A stretch of 6,311 bases of DNA from Gammaproteobacteria bacterium (lineage in GTDB: Bacteria; Pseudomonadota; Gammaproteobacteria; Chromatiales; Chromatiaceae), in contig JAGVUH010000111.1 of the NCBI GenBank assembly GCA_019136395.1, positions 1-6,311 on the forward strand, in the 5' to 3' direction. A model generated the notes under the pieces. That model saw only the letters and a list, made by a program, of their open reading frames with translations. It ran no database searches and had not been told where the DNA came from. This document shows, piece after piece, positions 5,586 through 6,311 of the stretch; position 1 is the stretch's first letter; every line of letters starts with the position of its first letter. The translations under genes were made by a program, and so were the position numbers.

Positions 5586-6311
5586 TCAGCGATCAGCATA
5601 AAGCGCCGCGGTCTTCGCGGCCTGCGCCGCCACGACCCTACGCAACGTTTCCGGCGCCACCACCTCCACATTACCCCCCGCCCCCAGCAGCCAGCGCAGT
5701 AACTGCCCGGTCGAGGGCAGCCGCGCCCTGACCCGCAGGTCAAAATCCGACCCCTCGGGCTCATCCGCCAGTTCCTGCTCATCGGTCAGGGGGCAGGCGC
5801 TCAGTAGGGTCGCCAGATACCCCCGCACCCGGATCTCCAGCGCACCCGGATCTCCAGGTCGATCATCTCCCCCTGGCCGAAGTCGGCCCGACCCTGGGCG
5901 ATGGCCCGGTCCAGATCGAAGCCCGCAGCCGCCCGCGCCGGCTGGCCCTCCAGGGCCTGGGCGCGAATCATGCGATGCAGGGCATAGAGCCGCAGGGGTT
6001 CGTCTTCAGCGTTCTTGAGGGCGAAGAGGTACGGCAAGGGTCCCCGCTGGATCAGGGCCTGGGGGTGGATCACCGCCTCCCCGCGCTGCCCGGCGGCATC
6101 TTCATAGAGCACCCCCAGGGCGCAGGACTGGGCCAGGGCGCGGATCACCGCCTCCAAGACCTGGGGATAGAGCGCCACCGGGCGCAGGCGCAGGCTATCC
6201 GGGACGATGCGCACCCGCTGTTCGTCGAGCAGGGGCCCGTCCAGCTCATGAAGCAGCCGCTCCCACAGCCGTTCCAGCCGCCGCGCCGGCACCGCCTCGG
6301 CGATCAGGTCC
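5586..6311 (-). pseudogene. WYL-domain transcriptional regulator, partial and frameshifted
   Basis: WYL proteins are usually regulators with an N-terminal winged helix, a ligand-sensing WYL domain and a C-terminal WCX extension. Here the reading frame enters from the right edge (DLIAEAVPARRLERLWERLL), so the DNA-binding part lies outside. The WYL region shows GEAVIHPQALIQRGPLPYLFALKN and then LRLYALHRM, with PYLFA at the WYL position. The upstream frame reaches DLEIRVR, then runs into 12 unrelated residues and stops at 5801-5803. The expected continuation, GYLATLLSACPLTDEQEL through RVRARLPSTGQLLRWLLGAG to ALYADR, is in another frame ending at the stop 5586-5588. A 17-bp tandem duplication at 5824-5857 causes the shift. 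Removing one copy gives a continuous product of about 235 visible residues ending in a normal C-terminal extension. It may be a recent pseudogene, a truncated protein, a revertible slippage state or a sequence error. Confidence 0.8.
5824..5857. repeat. Perfect 17-bp tandem duplication inside the WYL gene
   Basis: CGCACCCGGATCTCCAG occurs twice, back to back, at 5824-5840 and 5841-5857, with no mismatch. Seventeen is not a multiple of three, so the extra copy shifts the minus-strand reading frame. With one copy the minus strand reads DLEIRVRGYLA, joining the two halves of the WYL protein exactly. The perfect identity suggests a recent event, by replication slippage or as an assembly artefact. 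Confidence 0.95.

Noticed and set aside
5553..5702. Short plus-strand ORF beginning MDVEVWLHYW
   Set aside because: It is opposite the conserved C-terminal part of the WYL gene and has an Arg/His-rich tail typical of a shadow frame.
5393..6311. CRISPR array or defence locus suggested by the WYL gene
   Set aside because: There are no spaced direct repeats and no cas-like or defence-like sequences; the only repeat is the single 17-bp tandem duplication.

Overview
This window is GC-rich DNA, mostly about two-thirds G+C where I hand-counted. It is almost certainly a gammaproteobacterial chromosome. The evidence is a DnaB extein close to the E. coli replicative helicase (segments such as VPPHSLQAEQ, ALSQLNRSLEQR and EIIIGKQRNGPIG) and the gene order dnaB then alr, which is typical of that class. 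The GC content and codon bias would suit a purple-sulfur-type lineage such as the Chromatiales, but that finer placement is a guess.

Layout. Positions 65-4222 (+) are dnaB. The frame is interrupted by two full-size class 1 inteins, each carrying a LAGLIDADG homing endonuclease. Intein 1 (761-2245, 495 aa) sits inside the Walker A P-loop between its Lys and Thr. Intein 2 (2744-4009, 422 aa) sits between Glu and Ser of the conserved DLRE/SGAIEQDAD segment. Removing both leaves a helicase of 468 aa (481 aa from the upstream GTG), close to the E. coli length of 471. A 32-codon ORF (4206-4304) bridges dnaB and alr. alr (4301-5392, +) encodes a complete alanine racemase. Positions 5393-5585 are a short convergent intergenic gap with only weak hairpins. 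Positions 5586-6311 (-) hold the C-terminal part of a WYL-domain regulator. It runs off the right edge and is frameshifted by a perfect 17-bp tandem duplication.

How the parts relate. dnaB and alr are co-directional, 78 nt apart, and probably co-transcribed; one supplies the fork helicase and the other D-alanine for peptidoglycan. Because the inteins split essential ATPase motifs, replication depends on two protein-splicing events. The two inteins share an architecture but differ in history. Intein 1 has host-like composition and carries an extra XRE-like helix-turn-helix insert in its endonuclease. Much of intein 2 is clearly less GC-rich, which suggests a later arrival. The WYL gene is convergent and appears functionally unrelated.

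Most interesting points: the helix-turn-helix insert that accounts for the length difference between the inteins, the composition step at and just downstream of intein 2, the 17-bp duplication that breaks the WYL gene, and the small bridging ORF.
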